64,000 nt of DNA from Hungatella sp. (GCA_022792815.1 JAAWBS010000051.1:62001-126000), one strand, 5' to 3'; numbered from the stretch's first letter, positions 33,070-43,198 are shown. Notes: generated by a model not told the origin, from the letters alone. Made by a program: numbers and translations.

Positions 33070-36000
33070 CTACTTCACCCACGCTCCCTCGGCGTCCACC
33101 CGGTACCCGTCGGGTGTGACGGTATCTCTGGCCATAGCGCCCTGGTCTGCGCCCTGACTGGGATTGAAATAATACCATTTCCCGTCGATCTCATGCCAGC
33201 CGGTATACATGTGTCCCATGGTGTTGTCCGACAGGTTGTGGAGGAAATAGCGTTTTCCCTGCCACTCCATCCATCCGGTGATCATATATCCGTCCTTGTC
33301 AAAGAAGTACCAGCCTCCTGTGCCATTCCAATCCAGGTATCCCCAGCGGTCAATGATATCCTCCCCCTTGGAATCCTTAAACCGCCATCCTCTGGCATCC
33401 CGGCTCCAGTCTCCGCTCTCCGTCGGGATGGACCCTGCGGCTTCTCTTCCCATATCGTAGGAATCGTCGTCGGAGTCATCGTCGTCGGACCAGGTTTTCT
33501 CCTTCAGACTGTCCACGGCCCGATACAGATCCTTTAAGGCCTTCTCCACCTGCTTCTCTGTGGCATTCTCGTCCTCCAGCACTTCTCTCGCATTCTCTAA
33601 GGCCTTTAAGAACCGGTTCCAGCTGGCCATGGTGTAATTGTCATTGGTAATCCGGCCGCACTCTTCCACTGCTGCCTTCAACTCCGACTTATCCACCGCC
33701 TGACCCTCTTTCACCGTCACATTAAAGATGGCCTTAAAGTCCTCCTCATACGTGACTGTGACCGGAGATTTGCCTGCCTTGTCAAAGCTGTAGCTTAAGT
33801 CATAATCCTCTATGGTCTCCTCGTAGGAGGCGTTGCTGGAGCTGGCCTTCATGACGGCTTTCACCACCAGGCCCTCCGTGTCCAGTTCCTCCCCTATGTA
33901 GTACTCGGTCTTGTCGGGCAGGTTGGCCACCCGGATTTTCTCTACATGGAAGGTATCCTCGGTCACATGAACCGTAAACCGCTTTACCAGGCGATAGACC
34001 CTGTCTCCCATGGCAGTCTCCACGGTGACGGATACTGTCTTGTCTCCCGGCTCCTGGGAGTCGAAACCGTCCACCTCATATTCTCCTTCTGCCAGCACTC
34101 TGGACTGAGCATTATTTGACGTGGCTGTCACCACCATACCGGTCAGATCCAGCTCCTCGCCCACCACATAGTTGAGCCGGTTGGGCTCCTTCACTTCGAT
34201 TCCTGTAAAGTACTCCTCATTTTCTCCGTTCTTGGTCAGGACCAGATCGCAGAATTCAATATGAGAAGCCTTCAGGCCATTCGCCACATCCCTTTTGCCA
34301 TTGCGGTAGATTCCCCACTTGGGACGATTGTACTGGTCAAAGCAGGCCGGATAATCCAGTTCTCCTACCCCATTCTGATAAGGCCTTCTCCAGGTATCAT
34401 GATTTCCCGCATAGTCCATCAGCACCTCTCCGGTCTGGGAATCTGTAATCATGACTTTTACCCATCCGTCGTCTGCGTGAAGCATCTCCAAGGACACATC
34501 GATCCATCTGCCTCTGACTTCGTTCATGGGAATCGACACTTCTTTTCCGTTCTGATCCACAACCACCTTATCCTCGCTGCGGAACTGAAGTCCTTTCGTC
34601 ACTGCCGTAAAGGAAAAAATCGCCTTTCCGTGTTCCTGAACCGGATCGGTAAATCCGGGCAGGGTTTTGTTTCTCTGTCCGTTCACCGCCTTCAGCTGGA
34701 AGATGTGATTGAAACTTCCGCTGACCGGATAGTCATCCGCCAGGCGCCACTTCCACTGATACTTGGTCACATCGCCATCCACGGCTACCAGCTCCATGCC
34801 GGAGTCGGTGCTGGGGCGGATCTCGATCCTCTGTCTGCTGTTATCCCCGTCCACCAGCTCTCCCGTGTCCTTGTTGTAATTGGCCTTGTGGGCATAACAG
34901 CCGATGCTGCAGTCATTGTCATGAGCCTGAATACTCATCACAAACCTCCCCAGCTCCTCGTCAAACAGGTTGATCATATGGCTCTCCGCCGCCGGAAGTG
35001 CGGCCCGGATCCTCTTGGTGGCTCCCTCCACAGGCTCGTCGGTTCCCAGTCCCTCTCCCAGCACGGTGAAGGGAGAGATCCCCGGCACCGCATTGATGAC
35101 GGATGTGGTGCCCGACTTGCTGGACACTGCCACGGTAAACAGGCTCTCCTCTCCGGACTCGAACCTGACGATAAACTGATTGTCCGCCGGCGGCAGACTC
35201 ATGAGATATACCTGGTCAAACACCAGGAGATTCCCCAGAATCTGATAGTCCGTCCCTTTCTTAAGGCGCACGATGCTCCCCGGCTTTTCCTGCCCGTCAC
35301 CCTTTTCCAGAGCTCTCTCCAGGGTGATGTGGCTGACGGATTTCACCTTCTCGTCCTCCGGAAATTCCGTGGACACGTCGGAGGCGATTCCCCGGAAATA
35401 GTCCGCCCGCTCCGGGTACAGCTCCACTTGATTTTTCACCGCGTCATATCCGAAAAGCTGTAAGTCCACCAGACCCAGGTCATGTTCCGGCACCAGGTTG
35501 GCATCTCCCAAAAGGGTGATGGAGACCATCACATACCTTGCGGTAAATGGATGGTGGAAAGTCTTGGTATCACAGGCCCAGTCCTTCCCGTTCAGCCTGG
35601 CATTGGACCACAGGCCCTCCGTCTCCGTGCCTCCTGCCAGATTCCACCCGTTTTCTTCCCATGAATACTCGCACACCTCATTGGAAGCCTCCGGGAGCTG
35701 ATCCCAGATCCGGTCGTCACTGGTATACACGATCTCAAATTTGTTGGACAGATTCTTGGCGTTTACTTTGTCCAGAGTCAGATTCAGGTGCTTTGCCTCA
35801 TTGGCCAGAACGATATAGGCGCTCTCTATGGTCTTCTCTGCCCCCAGATCCACGGCCCAGAACAGGGTCGAGGGTTCATAGACATCCTTGTATACCCCCC
35901 CCCCCGAAATCTCCGCCATGTTTCCAGTAGTGTACCCCGTCTCCGCACAGGGCATCCGTCCCCGGATAGTCCGGGTCCTCGGAGCTGACCTTGATGTTGG

Positions 36001-36172
36001 TCTCGTCAGGGGTAAACTCCGCCTCGTCCAGCAGATCCCTCACCTCAACCTCATCCTTCACTGCCGCCTGAGTCTCCTGGGGATAACACATACAGCTTCC
36101 GATCCCCAGCACAGCGGCAAGGACCAGAGCAGTCCTCCGCCTCAAGCCTTCACTCATTCCTTTTCTTCTCAT
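33070..36172 (-). pseudogene. Heparin-lyase-like surface protein, out of frame at a G11 tract (possibly phase-variable)
   Basis: Two frames join at the poly-C run 35895-35905. The first, from ATG 36172 (AAAGGAG upstream), encodes a signal peptide (LVLAAVLGIGSCMCYPQETQA) and about 90 residues, then runs out of frame. The second, down to 33070, encodes in order: a discoidin/CBM32-like module (WAVDLGAEKTIESAYIVL), a lyase domain like PF14099 (QRIEIRPS, WKWRLADDYP, NRPKWGIYRNG), two group-3 Ig-like repeats (VVGEELDLTGMVV, YIGEELDTEGLVV), a FIVAR-type three-helix module and glucan/choline-binding repeats at the C-terminus (GWHEIDGKWYYFNP). G10 or G13 would restore about 1,033 residues. It would cut acidic polysaccharides at the cell surface. 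Last gene of the uptake locus. Confidence 0.78.
35895..35905. repeat. Eleven-base homopolymer (C11; G11 in the coding strand)
   Basis: The tract sits about 90 codons into the lyase gene. With n=11 the signal-peptide frame does not enter the lyase frame; n=10 or 13 restores it. Either slipped-strand phase variation or a base-calling error. Confidence 0.85.
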
Positions 36173-36205
36173 CGATCCCATCTCCTTTCTCTTTCTTTTC
36201 TATTT

Positions 36206-36423
36206 ATAGGCATTCGCGAAACCCAAAACTTGGCTGAATATTCTGACAATATGTTCCAGGAAAAGCCATTACGCCATGGAGCTGAGGCCATAAAAAACAG
36301 GAGGACCCTCTGCCCGAGTGTTTTTTGCTTTATTGGGCTCAGCGGAATGCTTGGCGTACGAAGGCTTTGTATGGAATATATTGTCAGAATATTCTCTCAA
36401 CTTAGACTTTCGCAATTACCTAT
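36206..36423. mobile_element. MITE-like long imperfect hairpin
   Basis: Terminal inverted repeats of about 45 bp: the left end begins ATAGGCATTCGCGAAA, the right end (reverse complement) ATAGGTAATTGCGAAA, and both contain the identical 17 bases GAATATTCTGACAATAT (36236-36252 and 36378-36394). The inner parts also pair loosely (AAAGCC and GTACGCC blocks, GCTGAG blocks), so the entire 218 bp can fold back. It abuts the stop codon of the upstream gene at 36424. No transposase is encoded. It may act as a terminator or mRNA boundary before the lyase gene. Confidence 0.6.
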
Positions 36424-38202
36424 CTAGCTTTCTATCCCCCACTCGACAGTGATCTTCCCCTCAAGGCCTCTCCCGTCTTTTTCCCATATCACCCGGGTCT
36501 TCAGGCGGCCTCTGGGGGTACTGAACTCCCTCTCTTCCGGTACCGCTTCCACGCGGCAGGTGTCATACCCCAGCGCCGACAGTCCCTTGATCTCCCCCCG
36601 GTCAAATACCACCCGACTCTCCTCTTTCTCAAGTCTGGGGCCTGTGGAATAGACCAGCTGGGTCAGACGGATCTTCTCAAGTCTCTGTCCCGACACCAGT
36701 TCAAATTCATCCTTCCTGGTGATCCGGCCGCTTCGGAAGAGATATTCTGTCACCACCCGGACTCCCTCTGCCGCCTCGGGCCCCTCACCTCCCATGAGGC
36801 ACAGCTGCCTCTGCCGGCAGATAACCAGAAATGCTCCCTCCTGCTCCTTCGTCTCGATGGAGTCAAAGAAAGAAACAGGTCTCAGCACCCGGCCGTCCTC
36901 CATGACCAGCTCCGGCACCAGATTGCCGTGGCTTTCGTCCGGCACCTGGTCCAGGACCAGATTCTCCTGGGGGATGGGAAGGTAGGGGTCCATGCCGTAG
37001 TACTTCTTCCCTCCGCCGATCATGGGCAGAGACCACACATGGCCCTGGTCCCTTACGATCGCCAGCCCTCTCTGGTACTGTCCTCCGGCAAAGGGGACAA
37101 AGAAATATTTTTCGATCCCAGCCACCAGATTCCCGTACTCCCGGGTCACCTCCCGCTCCTGCCAGCCGGCCCTCACCCAGTGCTCGTAGGAATTTACCAT
37201 CTGCATAAACAGGCTCATATTCTCGCCCAGGATCCGGTTCTTGTTCCGATACCCGTCGGTCCGGCGCCCCTTTTCCCACATGTTGACGGACTGCATCTCC
37301 CGGTCATACCAGAAATCCAGGAGATTCTGCAGAATCCTGACGCTGTAGCCGTAGGCCAGCTCCTCCTCGTCCCCCTCATAGATCCCTCCGGCCTCCGCCG
37401 CTGCCGACAGAACCTCCATGGCCGCCGTATCCCCGTAAGCCCCGATGCTGCGGCCGTAGGAAAATCCCAGCCCCTTCTCGTCCGCCAGGTGCAGAAAGAT
37501 CTCCGCAGATTTTCTCAGCATGGTGCGGATCTTCTCCGGCGCTTCCATCCCTGTGGCCATGATTAAGGAGATGATCTCCCCGGGGATCAGGATGCTGTAG
37601 CGGTCAAATCTTCCGTCTCCCGCCGTCTCGTCCATGTATCCCACTCCGGAGTATCGGTCGATGTGCTCCATCAGCCTCCTAAGAAGCTCGCCGCTGTGGC
37701 CCCCCTTCTCCCATCCCAGAAGCTCCCTGTACTTGGCGATGCCGAAGGCAACTCCGTAATAGTTGGTAGGCTTGCCGATCAGCCGGTAGTGATCCTCTAT
37801 GTCCACAAAAGTCCGCCAGTCCAGAGACCGCTTCAGACGCTCCATGGTCTCTCTCGTCACTGCCTGCTCCAAAAGCCCTGCCTGTCTCAGCCGGTAAAGG
37901 CCTGTGACTCCGTTTAAGATCCCCCAGGTCTCCATGGGGAGATCCGCCGCCATGGAGATCACCTCCTTCAGGGTCTTAAGGCCTCTCTCATAGTCTTTTG
38001 TGCCCTTTAAAAGCTCCAGTACCACGTAACAGCTCATGTTGATGACTTTGCCGCCTACAAACTGGGCCTTGTCATTGTACACCGGCACTCCCTCCATGAC
38101 GAAATCCCGTCCCCCCTCGGCGGTCCGCCAGAACAGGGACACCATCTTGGGCCGCAGGTTCTCATAGATCAAATCCTTCATTCTGTTTCTTACACATTCC
38201 AC
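36424..38202 (-). CDS. Putative alpha/alpha-toroid polysaccharide-degrading enzyme
   Basis: 592 residues from a GTG at 38202 (AGGAGG 11 nt upstream); an ATG at 38181 is the alternative. No signal peptide, so cytoplasmic. The first about 380 residues look like helical hairpins of a toroid with clustered aromatics (TWGILNGVTGLYRL, HYRLIGKPTNYYGVAFGIA, GLGFSYGRSIGAYGDTAAME), and the last about 200 are beta-rich (DQGHVWSLPMIGGGKKYYGM and after). This two-domain form is that of several polysaccharide lyase families, but I cannot name one. Set between GH88 and the lyase-like gene, it probably degrades imported uronic-acid oligosaccharides. Confidence 0.6.
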   Translation of the reverse strand: MECVRNRMKDLIYENLRPKMVSLFWRTAEGGRDFVMEGVPVYNDKAQFVGGKVINMSCYVVLELLKGTKDYERGLKTLKEVISMAADLPMETWGILNGVTGLYRLRQAGLLEQAVTRETMERLKRSLDWRTFVDIEDHYRLIGKPTNYYGVAFGIAKYRELLGWEKGGHSGELLRRLMEHIDRYSGVGYMDETAGDGRFDRYSILIPGEIISLIMATGMEAPEKIRTMLRKSAEIFLHLADEKGLGFSYGRSIGAYGDTAAMEVLSAAAEAGGIYEGDEEELAYGYSVRILQNLLDFWYDREMQSVNMWEKGRRTDGYRNKNRILGENMSLFMQMVNSYEHWVRAGWQEREVTREYGNLVAGIEKYFFVPFAGGQYQRGLAIVRDQGHVWSLPMIGGGKKYYGMDPYLPIPQENLVLDQVPDESHGNLVPELVMEDGRVLRPVSFFDSIETKEQEGAFLVICRQRQLCLMGGEGPEAAEGVRVVTEYLFRSGRITRKDEFELVSGQRLEKIRLTQLVYSTGPRLEKEESRVVFDRGEIKGLSALGYDTCRVEAVPEEREFSTPRGRLKTRVIWEKDGRGLEGKITVEWGIES

Positions 38203-38220
38203 AGGTCGTCCTGCCTCCTT

Positions 38221-39333
38221 TTACCAGATCATGAATCCTTTTTCCAAAAGTCTCAGGATACCCTCCACGAAGAAATAGTCTCCGTAAATAATGGGAATAT
38301 GGGTTCCATCCTCTTTTCCGTAGGCCTCTGTCCCATCCTGAAGGATCGAGTCCCGCTCCTCATCCCAGTCACAGTGTCTCTCCTCCAGAGCCGTCAGCAT
38401 CTTCACTGCCGCCTCCCGATAAAGGGCCTTTTCCGGTTCAGGCACCGCTCCGGCGATCTCCAAAAGGCCGCAGGCGGCACAGGCCGTGGCTGTGGTGTCC
38501 CAGTACACCGGTTCCCTGGGCGCCCGAAAATCACAGACAGACACAAAGCCGGTGAGAGCCGTGTTGGCGATGAAATAGTGAGCCGTGTTTTTCGCCGTAT
38601 CCAGATACTCTTTCTTCCCCGTATGGCGGTATGCCAGCGCAAACCCGTAGATTGCCCACGCCTGACCTCTGGACCAGGAGGAGCCGGGGCCGTACCCCTG
38701 ACCTCCGGGGATTTCAAGCAATTCTCCCGTAGCCGGGTCACAGATTGCGATGTGGTTGCAGGAGCCGTCCTCCCGCACCAAAAGCTTCATGGCCGTGTGG
38801 GCATGGAGGTCGGCGATATCGGCGAATCTGGGATCCTGCAGCTCCCTGCCGGCCCAGTAGAGGAGCGGGATATTCATCAGGCAGTCCACGATCATCCATC
38901 CGGTCTTATCCAAGTTCCACGCCCGGATAAACTCACAGGCAGTGTTAAACCTGCCTGCCAGCAGAGTGGCGGCGTGAAGTGCTCTGACTCTGGACTCTTT
39001 GTTCCCCGTGAGCCGGTAGTCGGCCACCGCCGTGTGGAGAAACTGAAATCCCACATCGTGGTGGAGCCCCTCAAACCTTTTTAAGGCCTCGTCCATAGCC
39101 TTCTCTGAATACTCTGCCGTCTTCCGGTACAGATCTCTCCCCGTGGCGCTGTACATCTGCCAGAGCATCCCTGCCCAGAACCCGTTGGTCCACCAGGACA
39201 GGTTCACATCCCTCATATCGGTCTCATATCTGCCGTTTTGGGTGGTGTAGGGGATCTTCTCCCCCACCCGCCCGCATTCCGCCTGAAGTTTCCGGTCGAT
39301 TCGCTGTAAAATCTCCTGTAATTTCTGTTCCAT
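38221..39333 (-). CDS. GH88 unsaturated glucuronyl hydrolase
   Basis: 370 residues, full family length, cytoplasmic. The two catalytic aspartates of GH88 are in place: GLHHDVGFQFLH (D93) and GWMIVDCLMNIPLLYW (D150). The glycine/aromatic segment GQGYGPGSSWSRGQAWAIYG is also diagnostic. The enzyme removes the 4,5-unsaturated uronic acid that a polysaccharide lyase leaves at the non-reducing end, as with heparin, chondroitin, hyaluronan or xanthan fragments. This is the firmest evidence that the locus handles lyase products. Spacing to its neighbours is 10 and 18 nt. Confidence 0.92.
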   Translation of the reverse strand: MEQKLQEILQRIDRKLQAECGRVGEKIPYTTQNGRYETDMRDVNLSWWTNGFWAGMLWQMYSATGRDLYRKTAEYSEKAMDEALKRFEGLHHDVGFQFLHTAVADYRLTGNKESRVRALHAATLLAGRFNTACEFIRAWNLDKTGWMIVDCLMNIPLLYWAGRELQDPRFADIADLHAHTAMKLLVREDGSCNHIAICDPATGELLEIPGGQGYGPGSSWSRGQAWAIYGFALAYRHTGKKEYLDTAKNTAHYFIANTALTGFVSVCDFRAPREPVYWDTTATACAACGLLEIAGAVPEPEKALYREAAVKMLTALEERHCDWDEERDSILQDGTEAYGKEDGTHIPIIYGDYFFVEGILRLLEKGFMIW

Positions 39334-39343
39334 ATCTGCCTCC

Positions 39344-40225
39344 TTACTCCTTGACTGCCCCTACCATAGTCCCCTTGGTAAAATATTTCTGCAAAAACGG
39401 ATACACGCAGAGAATGGGGATAGTGGCTACCATGATGGTGGCGTATTTGATGGTCATTCCGATGGCCTCCGTATCCATAGCGCTGCTCCCTGCCGCCATA
39501 GAACTGACATCGTTCTGAAGAAGGATCTCTCTCAAGATGATCTGCAGCGGATACATCTCACGGTTGCGGATGATGGCAGACGCCCAGAACCAGGAATTCC
39601 AGATACTGACGCCGTAATAGAGGACCATAACCGCCAGAATCGCCTTGGATAGGGGAAGTACGATCTGAAACAGGATGGTGATGTGTCCCGCGCCGTCGAT
39701 CTGGGCCGCCTCCACCAGGCTTTCGGGGATGCTCTCAAAAGAGGTCCGCAGGATAATCATGTTGTAGGTGGTGATGAGGAACGGGATAATGAGTCCCCAC
39801 AGGGTTCCGGTCAGGTGAAGATCCTTTAAGTTTAAGTAAAAAGGAATCATACCGCCGGAGAAAAACATGGTAAATATGATAAACATCATAATAGGTTTCT
39901 TAAACATCACCCGTTTCCTCGAGAGGAAATAGGCGCCCAGGGAAGTCATGATCAGATCCAGAAACACACCTACCACCAAGATAAACATGGTGTTCATATA
40001 GCCCTTGACGATCATGGGGTTCTGGAATACCTTCATGTAGGCGTCCGTGCTGAATCCCAAGGGCTTCAGCAGGATGCCCATGTGCTGGGTCAGAAGGTTG
40101 CTGTCGCTGATGGAAGCCACAAACACATACCACACCGGATACAGACACACCAGCATAATCACCGTCAGAAGCGCGTAGTTAAAGACTTCGAAAATTCTCT
40201 CTCCTTTAGAACGTTTGACTTTCAT
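39344..40225 (-). CDS. Carbohydrate ABC transporter permease (YtcP/LplC type)
   Basis: 293 residues from the ATG at 40225, after AAGGGGGCAGGGACT; the frame to 40246 overlaps the upstream permease. Six membrane helices. The EAA loop ESLVEAAQIDGAGHITILFQ contacts the ATPase. N-terminal GERIFEVFNYALL and C-terminal YFTKGTMVGAVKE are typical of the YtcP/LplC group, which pairs with LplB and a large lipoprotein. No ATPase gene is present; such importers share an MsmK/MsmX-like ATPase encoded elsewhere. Confidence 0.92.
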   Translation of the reverse strand: MKVKRSKGERIFEVFNYALLTVIMLVCLYPVWYVFVASISDSNLLTQHMGILLKPLGFSTDAYMKVFQNPMIVKGYMNTMFILVVGVFLDLIMTSLGAYFLSRKRVMFKKPIMMFIIFTMFFSGGMIPFYLNLKDLHLTGTLWGLIIPFLITTYNMIILRTSFESIPESLVEAAQIDGAGHITILFQIVLPLSKAILAVMVLYYGVSIWNSWFWASAIIRNREMYPLQIILREILLQNDVSSMAAGSSAMDTEAIGMTIKYATIMVATIPILCVYPFLQKYFTKGTMVGAVKE

Positions 40226-40239
40226 AGTCCCTGCCCCCT

Positions 40240-41175
40240 TTACCACAAACTGGTCTCGCTGTAACGTTTGGATATCTTGTTGGTGATGATGAGAAGTCCA
40301 AAGTTAATCACGGAATTAAACAGACCGATGGCGGTAGAATAACTCCAGTCCTGATCTAAAAGGCCGATCCGGTAGATATGGGAGGAGATGATATCCGCAG
40401 TTTCATAGGTCGATGGGTTATATAACAAAATGGTCTTCTCGTATCCCATATTCATCAGAGAGCCCATTTTCATAATCAGCATAATGATAATGGTCGGCGC
40501 GATAGCCGGCATGGTCACATGGATCAGCTGCTTCCATTTTCCCGCTCCGTCGATCTGGGCCGCCTCGTACAGCTGGCTGTCCACTCCTGCCAGCGCAGAC
40601 AGATAGATGATGGAACCCCAGCCTACCTCCTGCCAGATGCTGGAGGCCACATAGATGGTCCGGTACAGCTTGGGATCCTGCAGAAGAGGCGCTCTCTCAC
40701 CTCCGAACAGCGCGATAATATCGTTGAACAGACCTGTGGTCATACAGAAGTTGGTCAGCATACCGGTTACCACGATCAGTGAGATAAAGTGGGGCAGGTA
40801 TGTGATGGTCTGGGTGATGCTCTTAAAATGCTTGTTTCTGACCTCATTGAGCAGAAGGGCCAGAATAATCGGCGCCGGAAACCCGAAGATCAGGTTGTAG
40901 ACGCTGAGAAGTATGGTGTTCTTGATCAGCCGCGTGAAATACACACTTTTAAAAAATCTTGTAAAGTTGGCAAATCCAACCCACGGGCTCTTGGCCACTC
41001 CCAGAGCCGGGGTGTAATCCTTAAATGCGATGATCGCCCCGTACATGGGCTTATAGTGGAACATCAGATAAAAAACTACCACCGGAATCACCAGAAGGTA
41101 CAGGGAACGGTTGCGGATCCAGTCCTTTCTCATCCGGTAGCCGAAGCTGCCATTCATTTTTTTATCCTTCATCAT
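40240..41175 (-). CDS. Carbohydrate ABC transporter permease (LplB type)
   Basis: 311 residues with six helices. RNRSLYLLVIPVVVFYLMFHYKPMYGA and AFKDYTPALGVAKSPWVGF are the LplB-type start, and SQLYEAAQIDGAGKWKQLIH is the EAA loop. The C-terminal NKISKRYSETSLW is characteristic of this subgroup. It makes the heterodimeric channel with the gene that follows. Start ATGATG at 41175, AAAGGA upstream. Confidence 0.92.
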   Translation of the reverse strand: MMKDKKMNGSFGYRMRKDWIRNRSLYLLVIPVVVFYLMFHYKPMYGAIIAFKDYTPALGVAKSPWVGFANFTRFFKSVYFTRLIKNTILLSVYNLIFGFPAPIILALLLNEVRNKHFKSITQTITYLPHFISLIVVTGMLTNFCMTTGLFNDIIALFGGERAPLLQDPKLYRTIYVASSIWQEVGWGSIIYLSALAGVDSQLYEAAQIDGAGKWKQLIHVTMPAIAPTIIIMLIMKMGSLMNMGYEKTILLYNPSTYETADIISSHIYRIGLLDQDWSYSTAIGLFNSVINFGLLIITNKISKRYSETSLW

Positions 41176-41229
41176 ACATCATCCTTTCCTTTTTCCTTTC
41201 CCTTTCCGAAAGCCTCGAAAGTCCCGGCA

Positions 41230-41278
41230 GCCGGACCCCGGCAGGGTCCGGCCGGGAGTCCGGCTGACCGGCCTCCCG
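41230..41278. terminator. GC-rich intercistronic hairpins between binding protein and permease genes
   Basis: GCCGGACCC-CGGCA-GGGTCCGGC (41230-41252) and CGGGAG/CTCCCG (41253-41258 with 41273-41278). On the minus strand there is no T-run, so partial termination or mRNA stabilisation is more likely than full stop; this would raise the binding protein over the permeases. Confidence 0.5.
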
Positions 41279-41325
41279 CTTTTCTCCCTGTTAAAGGATG
41301 TCACTCCGGGCAGTTCTCTTCCGGT

Positions 41326-43005
41326 CTATCTGGCGTTGTAGCGCTCCAGGGCTGCGTTCTGGATCTCCAGAGCACGGGAAAGTCCCATGTTCTCGATGTT
41401 CTTCACATACTCGTCAAAGTTGTCAAGGCTCTCTGTCCCGAAGATAAACTTTAAGGTCATCTCGTCCCGATAAGTATTGATCTCGTTCATGATGGTGGAG
41501 AACTCTCTGCTCTCATCAGAGGTGGGAGTAACCGGAGGCATCACATGGGCTTTTCCGTTGGAATCTCCCCAGGTTCCGCCTGTGGCCTTCTGCTCCTCCA
41601 AGGTGTAGTACTGCTCCAGGTAGCGGATATCCTGGACAAAGGGCCCGTTATAGTTGCCGCGGATGTAAGCGGACATAGCCTGGGATACGGGAAGCCCTTC
41701 CGGGTTCTTCATGATCGTATCCGTGTAGGTGGGGTATCCCTCTACCATATTGTAGGATTCTCCCTCGGTTCCGAAGTTGAAATACAGATGGCCTGCCTCG
41801 CCGTAAGCGTAATCCATCAGTCTGGCGGCTCTCTCCACATCCTTGCAGGAGGTGGTGATGGCAACACTGGCTCTTCCTGAGTACTTGTTCTCGATCTGTC
41901 CGAACTCTGCCTTCGCGCCTTTTTCTAAGGTTGGCGGCGGAGCTGCCACCAGTTTAAAGGTGGGGTTGCTGCTTCTGGCAGCGGTGGTCCAGGTTCCCAT
42001 ACGGCTTCCTGCCTGGCCCATGGAAGCGCCTGCGGTTCCGTTGGTGATCTTCGCGCTTACCTGGTCATTGCCGAGGGTTGCCAGATCCGGGTCGATGAGG
42101 CCTTCTGCATACCACTGAGCCATAGTAGCCAGGAAATCTTTATAATTCTCCTCAGCCGCTCCGAAATGGGCCTTGCCGTCGCTTCCCAGATAGAAGGAAC
42201 GGTTGGTCTCAAAAGCATAGGCGAAGGGGTCGGAATTCAGATACTGAGCATTGGTGTACTCGAAGCAGTAGGGAGCCGCAGCACCTTTCTTCTCTTTAAA
42301 TGCGGTCAGCACCGTGTGCCACTCATCGATGGTAGTAGGCACTTCCAGATTCAGTTCTTCAAGCCAGTCCTCCCTCAGCATAAGACCGATGGTGTTGCAC
42401 AGCTTATCCTCGCCTCGGATGAAGGGGAACACATAATAGTGGCCTTCGTCTGTCTTGATCATCTTGTCAATGTCCGGGTTTGCTTTTAAGTAAGCCGTCA
42501 GATTGGGGCAGTACTGCTCAAACACATCATTTAACGGAAGAATCACCCCATCCTTGATAGCCTTCTCCGGTCCGCCGGGATAGTCCACCATCCAGTTGTA
42601 CTCCATCAGGTCCGGAAGATTGCCGTCTGCCAAAATCAAGCTGAACTGTTCTTTCAGCTGGCCTGTGGGGGGATGAAGGAACTCGATCTGGGCTCCTGTC
42701 TCTTTCTGCCAGCCCTTTGCAAATGGAGTGTCTCCCAGGCTTGCGTAGTTGGCAGAAACCGTGGTGGTCAGCTCGCACCAGTAGGACAGCTTGTCGCCCG
42801 CCGCCATAGGATAGGAAAACTCTGCCGCTCCTGCCCCGGCTCCCTCCGCTTTGGTCTCTCCTGCACCTGTCGAAGCTCCTGCCCCCGAGTTGGCGCCCTC
42901 TGCCTGGGTGCTCTCTCCTGTGGTGGTCTGGCTGCCGCCGCAGCCGGCTAATGCAGTGGCTGTCATGGCCGCTGTAAGCAGTAATGATAAGGTTCTTTTC
43001 TTCAT
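41326..43005 (-). CDS. Extracellular sugar-binding lipoprotein of the ABC importer
   Basis: 559 residues from the ATG at 43005 with AAGGAGGAGACGCA upstream; the frame extends to 43164 but crosses the operator. The signal peptide ends in ALAGC (lipobox), followed by a Ser/Thr/Gly/Ala-rich linker of about 45 residues. The mature protein is a large family-1-type binding protein (YtcQ-like; LPDLMEYNWMVDYPGGPEKA, WAMDYAYG-like RLMDYAYGEAGHLYFNFG). It catches oligosaccharides released by the surface lyase. First structural gene after the regulator, and preceded by the shared palindrome. Confidence 0.92.
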   Translation of the reverse strand: MKKRTLSLLLTAAMTATALAGCGGSQTTTGESTQAEGANSGAGASTGAGETKAEGAGAGAAEFSYPMAAGDKLSYWCELTTTVSANYASLGDTPFAKGWQKETGAQIEFLHPPTGQLKEQFSLILADGNLPDLMEYNWMVDYPGGPEKAIKDGVILPLNDVFEQYCPNLTAYLKANPDIDKMIKTDEGHYYVFPFIRGEDKLCNTIGLMLREDWLEELNLEVPTTIDEWHTVLTAFKEKKGAAAPYCFEYTNAQYLNSDPFAYAFETNRSFYLGSDGKAHFGAAEENYKDFLATMAQWYAEGLIDPDLATLGNDQVSAKITNGTAGASMGQAGSRMGTWTTAARSSNPTFKLVAAPPPTLEKGAKAEFGQIENKYSGRASVAITTSCKDVERAARLMDYAYGEAGHLYFNFGTEGESYNMVEGYPTYTDTIMKNPEGLPVSQAMSAYIRGNYNGPFVQDIRYLEQYYTLEEQKATGGTWGDSNGKAHVMPPVTPTSDESREFSTIMNEINTYRDEMTLKFIFGTESLDNFDEYVKNIENMGLSRALEIQNAALERYNAR

Positions 43006-43118
43006 TGCGTCTCCTCCTTGTATATTGTTGTTTGGTTTGTTTTTTCGCTTCCCCGTGTTTTTTCGCCGGTTGGCTTGATGACCCCATCTTACCCGAATTT
43101 CAGCCGATTGAATATAGA

Positions 43119-43168
43119 AAAAATGCAGACTTTCATTGACAAAATTGCCAATGTGGGTCCGCATTTTT
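43119..43168. promoter_or_regulatory. 50-bp palindromic operator upstream of the binding-protein gene
   Basis: Outer arms AAAAATGCAGAC (43119-43130) and GTCCGCATTTTT (43157-43168), inner arms CATTG (43134-43138) and CAATG (43149-43153), core GACAAAATTGCC. On the minus strand a possible -35 (TTGTCA) lies within the core and TATATT lies just beyond the site, spaced 20 bp. The same element recurs at 45581-45629. Confidence 0.7.
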
Positions 43169-43198
43169 CTCCGTCAATACACGAAATTATGGATTTTT

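Noticed and set aside
34261-35463. Long plus-strand ORF (400 codons) opposite the lyase gene
   Set aside because: It has no motif, and the opposite strand encodes recognisable lyase and Ig-like domains.
43006-43164. N-terminal extension of the sugar-binding lipoprotein
   Set aside because: It would run through the operator and displace the signal peptide; the ATG at 43005 has AAGGAGGAG upstream.
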